NCBI GenBank assembly: GCA_015492495.1
Contig: WGEY01000077.1
Coordinates: forward strand, 1 to 34,718
Direction of reading: 5' to 3'
DNA from: Deltaproteobacteria bacterium
Lineage (GTDB): Bacteria; Desulfobacterota; GWC2-55-46; DRQE01
Length of the DNA stretch: 34,718 nucleotides
In this document: piece by piece, positions 31,369-34,718 of the stretch
Numbering within the stretch: position 1 is the stretch's first letter
Layout of the letters: every line of letters begins with the position of its first letter
Notes under the pieces: generated by a model
What the model was told of the DNA's origin: nothing
Seen by the model: only the letters and a program-made list of their open reading frames with translations
The model's database searches: none
Position numbers and translations under genes: made by a program

Positions 31369-33558
31369 GTGGCCTGGGTTGAAGGCGCCGTGGCATCAAA
31401 TCTTGGCTACGCCGGGATCATGGCTGGTCGAAAGAACAGGACCAAAGGGTACGATTTGAACGAGAAGGCTGTATTGGGGCTGGACAGCGCAAGTCTCTCT
31501 TCCGGTGAGACCAAGAGGGCGCTCCTGTATATACTCGAGGACTACAATGAGATCTTCAACGTCCTCGAGAAGGCCAAAGGAGAGTGGGAGGCCACCTTCG
31601 ACGCGATAGCCACACCCATATTCATCCATGACAGGAAGTTGAAGATAACCAGGGCGAACACCGCCTGCAGAACAGAGGCCGGCCTCTCTTTCCTGGAGCT
31701 GATAGGACGGCCGTATCCGAGGGTCTTTCCCTGGATGGGAGAGTCGGTCAAGGATTGCAGGGAAAGCTCGCTAAACGGATGCGAGGGGATGTGCGAGATC
31801 ACGCGTCGCGACAACGGCAGGGTCTATTCCGTGCGGTTTTACCCGGTAAAGATGGGAGCGGATTCTAACCATTGCCTTCACATAGTGGATGACGTCACAA
31901 AGGAGCGGCGGGCCCAGAGAAAACTCAAGGAAGAGATCGAGGCCACAACCAACCTGCTTTCTGTGGCCGAGGCTACGGCCAACATAAGAGACATAGACGT
32001 GTTCATGGATAGGATCATCAGGAGCGTCAAGAACATCATAAAGTGTGACGTGTGTGTCGCCTATCTGTGGAACGCAAGGCTCAAGGAGTTCACGCCGGCG
32101 GCACACAACGGGCTCGGCTCCGACAAGGTGCCGTTTTTCCGCATGACGCGGCTCAAGCCGGCGGGCCTTGAGTTTGTAACGCAGGTTTTCAAGGCCGGCG
32201 TACCGCAGGTCCTGAACGGCGAGGGGGTCCTTCCACGGGACTTCCTCAAGCTGGACAGGGTTATAAGGAGTGTCGTAGCCATGCCCTTCAGGTCGAACGA
32301 AGGGTACCTGGGGCTCATACTGGGCTTGCATACAGACGAGCTGCGCTTCAAACAGCGCGAAGTCGCGCTCCTCAAGGGCATACACCACCAGATATCCATC
32401 GCCCTTGAAGAGGCGAGGCTCTTCAGGCAGTCCATAGAAAAGACGATCGAGCTGAGTAACAGGGTCGAGATGATAAGCGTCATGCATGAGATCGACAAGA
32501 CGCTTCTGTCGACGCTCAACCGCGCCGACATGCTCGGAACGACCGCCTGCATGATAGAAAGAATTCTGCATGCGGAGAACGTATCGGTCTGCATAGTGGA
32601 CAGGGAACGTTCGGGCTTCATCTTCGCCGCCGGTGCGCGTGAGTACGTGGAGGACGACGCCCTTGTGGAGTTCGAAAGGACAAGCGCCACAGAGGTGTAT
32701 GCGAACGGCAGGCCGCAGTACCTGCCGAACATGCAGAACATAAAAGAGCTTCTGCCCTTCGAGGCGCTCTTGCTCTCGAGGGGATACCTTTCGGTCATGA
32801 GGGTGCCGTTGATGATAAAGGGCGAGGTCAACGGTGTGCTTTCAGCGGCCAGCCGTCACCCTTCGGCCTTCACGCCGGCCGACCTGTCGCTCTTCGAGGG
32901 CCTCTCAAGGCAGATATCCGTTGCGCTCGAGAACACGAAGCTCGTTGAAGACCTCGAGGAGCTCTTCATGAGCACCATAAGGGTTCTTTCCGGCGCCATA
33001 GACGCCAAGTCCCCCTGGACCGCGGGCCATTCCGCAAGGGTGACACACTGCGCCATAAAGATAGGGGAGGCCATGGGGTTGAAGGAAGAGGAGCTCAAGA
33101 ACCTCAGGCTTGCCGGCATACTCCACGACATCGGCAAGATCGGGGTGAGCGAGGAGATACTGGACAAACCTATGAAGCTTTCCCCCGAGGAGGTGGCCGT
33201 CATGAGGAGCCACCCGGTGAAAAGCGACCAGATACTCAGGCCCATAAGGCAGCTCAAGGACGTCCTGCCCGCCATAAGGCACCACCACGAGCACTATGAC
33301 GGCGCAGGCTACCCGGACGGGCTCAGCGGGGAAGAGATACCGTACATGGCCAGAATACTCGCCGTGGCCGATACGGTGGATGCCATGGCTTCGGACAGGC
33401 CGTACCGCGCCGGCATGCCGATGGATGTGATAATCAGCGAGCTCAGAAGGTGTTCGGTCTCGCAGTTCGACGCCGACGTGGTGGACGCCTCGGTGAAGGT
33501 GAAAAAGGATCTCACGGATATATACAGGCGGTACCGGTCCAACAAATCACTTGCCTGA
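31369..33558 (+). CDS. PAS-GAF-GAF-HD-GYP protein, probable c-di-GMP phosphodiesterase
   Basis: A 729-residue cytoplasmic sensor-effector. The start is uncertain: GTG 31369 in the track, or ATG 31420. Order: PAS (about 65-175, WEATFDAIATPIFIHDRKLKI, cysteine-bearing DCRESSLNGCEGMCEI), GAF 1 (about 205-355), GAF 2 (about 380-530, ISVMHEIDKTLLSTLNRADM), HD-GYP (about 540-715). The last has LRLAGILHDIGKIGV (H586, D587), HHHEHYDGAGYPDGLSGEEIP (GAGYP at 645-649) and VADTVDAMASDRPYR. All metal-binding residues look intact, so hydrolysis of cyclic di-GMP is likely. The CX5CX3C in the PAS domain (DCRESSLNGCEGMC) could bind a metal or iron-sulfur cluster, which would make it a redox or gas sensor (inference). 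It ends the signalling group. Confidence 0.92.
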   Translation: MAWVEGAVASNLGYAGIMAGRKNRTKGYDLNEKAVLGLDSASLSSGETKRALLYILEDYNEIFNVLEKAKGEWEATFDAIATPIFIHDRKLKITRANTACRTEAGLSFLELIGRPYPRVFPWMGESVKDCRESSLNGCEGMCEITRRDNGRVYSVRFYPVKMGADSNHCLHIVDDVTKERRAQRKLKEEIEATTNLLSVAEATANIRDIDVFMDRIIRSVKNIIKCDVCVAYLWNARLKEFTPAAHNGLGSDKVPFFRMTRLKPAGLEFVTQVFKAGVPQVLNGEGVLPRDFLKLDRVIRSVVAMPFRSNEGYLGLILGLHTDELRFKQREVALLKGIHHQISIALEEARLFRQSIEKTIELSNRVEMISVMHEIDKTLLSTLNRADMLGTTACMIERILHAENVSVCIVDRERSGFIFAAGAREYVEDDALVEFERTSATEVYANGRPQYLPNMQNIKELLPFEALLLSRGYLSVMRVPLMIKGEVNGVLSAASRHPSAFTPADLSLFEGLSRQISVALENTKLVEDLEELFMSTIRVLSGAIDAKSPWTAGHSARVTHCAIKIGEAMGLKEEELKNLRLAGILHDIGKIGVSEEILDKPMKLSPEEVAVMRSHPVKSDQILRPIRQLKDVLPAIRHHHEHYDGAGYPDGLSGEEIPYMARILAVADTVDAMASDRPYRAGMPMDVIISELRRCSVSQFDADVVDASVKVKKDLTDIYRRYRSNKSLA

Positions 33559-33619
33559 CCATGCGGTATTGTTGTAACCTTATCCTGCCGTAAAAGCATT
33601 CACTATAAGCCGCGGCTTC

Positions 33620-33655
33620 GGGACTCCGGGGATGAGACGACCCTCCGGAGCTCCC
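33620..33655 (+). other. hairpin upstream of cobQ
   Basis: GGGA-CTCCGG pairs with CCGGAG-C-TCCC (10 bp, one bulged C) around a 15-base loop, about 20 bases before the cobQ start. No T run follows, and the leader is too short for a cobalamin riboswitch. It could be a weak terminator of the HD-GYP transcript or a translational control element. Confidence 0.4.
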
Positions 33656-33674
33656 CGCGTGCATCCTCGGAGAC

Positions 33675-34718
33675 ATGAAGGATCAACCATACGCCGGTGC
33701 CAGGTCCGTTATGGTGCAGGGCACGTGCTCTCATGCGGGCAAGAGCATCATAACAGCGGCGCTGTGCCGGATACTCTCGGACAAGGGGATAAGCGTTGCG
33801 CCGTTCAAGGCGCAGAACATGGCGCTCAACTCCTGTATCGCCGTTGATGGCGGCGAGATAGGAAGGGCGCAGGTCCTGCAGGCCGAGGCGGCGCGGTGCG
33901 TTCCCACGGTCGACATGAACCCCATACTCATAAAGCCCACCGGAGAGCGTTCGGCCCAGGTGATCGTGCACGGCAGGGTCCACTCCACGATGAGCGCAGC
34001 GGAGTACCATGCGTTCAAGAAGCAGGCGGCCGGCTTTGTCATGGAGAGCTACTTGAGGCTCTCGGCCCAATACGACGTGATCGTAATCGAGGGGGCCGGC
34101 AGCCCCGCCGAGATAAACCTCAGGGAGAACGACATCGCGAACATGGGGATGGCCGAGCTCAGCGACAGCCCCGTCATCCTTGTCGGAGACATAGACCGCG
34201 GCGGAGTCTTCGCATCCATAGTCGGGACCATGGAGCTTCTCTCAGAGGCCGAGAGGAGGAGGGTTAAGGGGTTCGTGATCAACAAGTTCAGGGGCGACCT
34301 CTCGCTCCTGGAACCAGGCCTTGATTTTCTCGAGGAGAGGACAGGGGTACCGGTGCTGGGTGTGGTGCCCTACGTGCGGGAGTTGAACCTGCCTGATGAA
34401 GACGGGCTGTCGCTCGAGCACAGTGGAAGGGCTGCGCTGAATCGACGTGATAAAGTGCTCAGGATAGTCGTTCCGAGGCTCCCGAGGATATCCAACTTCA
34501 CGGACTTCGACGCCCTTTCCCTGGAACCCGATGTCTCGGTCGAGTACGTGGAAACTCCGGCGGCCCTCGAGGGCGCCGACATGGTGGTTCTTCCTGGGAC
34601 GAAGAACACGATCGAGGACCTCCTGTGGCTGAGAGAGAAGGGGTTTGAGCCCGGGCTCAAACCCCTTCTCTCTCAGCCACAGGAGGTCCTCGATCGTGTT
34701 CTTCGTCCCAGGAAGAAC
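33675..34718 (+). CDS. cobQ: cobyric acid synthase, 3' end missing
   Basis: The N-terminal two thirds of CobQ (CbiP), which amidates side chains b, d, e and g of adenosyl-cobyrinic acid a,c-diamide with glutamine and ATP. MVQGTCSHAGKSIITAALCRIL is the ATP-binding P-loop-like start, APFKAQNMALNS and GRAQVLQAEAARCVPTVDMNPILIKP the family core. VIVIEGAGSPAEINL and VILVGDIDRGGVFASIVGTMELL follow. VLPGTKNTIEDLLWLREKGFEP marks the linker before the glutamine amidotransferase domain, which is not present. Genuine sequence stops near 34652, because the last 66 bases are a reverse-complement copy; residues read from there (GLKPLLSQPQ...) are artefact. The start ATG 33675 has GGAG unusually close (2 bases). 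Confidence 0.93.
   Translation, partial: MKDQPYAGARSVMVQGTCSHAGKSIITAALCRILSDKGISVAPFKAQNMALNSCIAVDGGEIGRAQVLQAEAARCVPTVDMNPILIKPTGERSAQVIVHGRVHSTMSAAEYHAFKKQAAGFVMESYLRLSAQYDVIVIEGAGSPAEINLRENDIANMGMAELSDSPVILVGDIDRGGVFASIVGTMELLSEAERRRVKGFVINKFRGDLSLLEPGLDFLEERTGVPVLGVVPYVRELNLPDEDGLSLEHSGRAALNRRDKVLRIVVPRLPRISNFTDFDALSLEPDVSVEYVETPAALEGADMVVLPGTKNTIEDLLWLREKGFEPGLKPLLSQPQEVLDRVLRPRKN
34587..34718. repeat. perfect 132-bp palindrome at the contig end (fold-back artefact)
   Basis: Bases 34653-34718 are the exact reverse complement of 34587-34652, with no loop and no mismatch, and the right arm ends exactly at the last base. The left arm is normal cobQ coding sequence; the right arm would break the protein. 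This pattern is expected from a fold-back chimera or an assembly-graph hairpin at a contig end. Confidence 0.97.

Noticed and set aside
33559-33674. Cobalamin riboswitch before cobQ
   Set aside because: The gap is only about 115 bases and contains one simple hairpin; a B12-box sequence was not recognised.
1-34718. tRNA genes, rRNA, CRISPR arrays, insertion sequences or prophage
   Set aside because: Read by eye on both strands; no regularly spaced repeats, no transposase or integrase motifs and no cloverleaf with a matching T-loop were seen.

Overview
The window looks like a piece of a Gram-negative, GC-rich bacterial chromosome (my impression is high-50s to about 60 % GC, not computed). The genes use AGG for arginine and ATA for isoleucine very heavily. 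The mix of heptose-type LPS core genes, PEP-CTERM proteins, a DUF4416-yicC-gmk-rpoZ block, a PAS/HD-GYP signalling set and cobalamin synthesis suggests a Thermodesulfobacteriota (Deltaproteobacteria) or Nitrospirota-like organism, perhaps from a metagenome assembly. The phylum is inference. No rRNA, tRNA, CRISPR array, insertion sequence or phage gene was seen.

Layout. (1) 1-274, minus: a cut PiT phosphate transporter whose two signature regions look damaged. (2) 455-3202, plus: an overlapping cassette of radical SAM / GT9 glycosyltransferase / radical SAM, closed by a clear terminator. (3) 3485-17250, plus: a long envelope polysaccharide region. It holds a heptosyltransferase II-like gene, gmhB, a membrane GT2, a flippase-like membrane protein, a Trm112 zinc ribbon, an LpxL-type acyltransferase, a GT4, three more GT2 enzymes, a protein with two tandem kinase domains, a WaaP-like kinase, a UDP-sugar epimerase and the heptose-7-phosphate kinase hldA. 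Together these would make ADP-heptose precursors, acylate lipid A, build the core sugars and phosphorylate them. (4) 17253-20066, plus: DUF4416, yicC, gmk, rpoZ, DUF302 (housekeeping). (5) 20067-21054: about 1 kb without a gene, with a REP-like repeat and a possible operator, then an XRE regulator. (6) 21433-27721, minus: a four-gene peptide ABC importer with Yej-like architecture (lipoprotein SBP, two permeases, one fused double ATPase). (7) 28388-29431: a broken PEP-CTERM remnant followed by an intact PEP-CTERM LamG protein. (8) 29893-33558: a near-perfect sigma70 promoter, a leader of about 215 nt, then a PAS protein, a lone receiver domain and a PAS-GAF-GAF-HD-GYP protein. (9) 33675-end: cobyric acid synthase cobQ, cut by the end of the sequence.

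The last 66 bases are an exact reverse complement of the 66 before them, so the contig end is almost certainly a fold-back artefact and should not be read as biology. The most interesting biology is the radical SAM/GT9 cassette (a candidate unrecognised LPS sugar modification), the three LPS-kinase-type domains in two adjacent genes, and the substrate-binding lipoprotein that also carries a C-terminal membrane helix. No completely new defence or mobile system was found.
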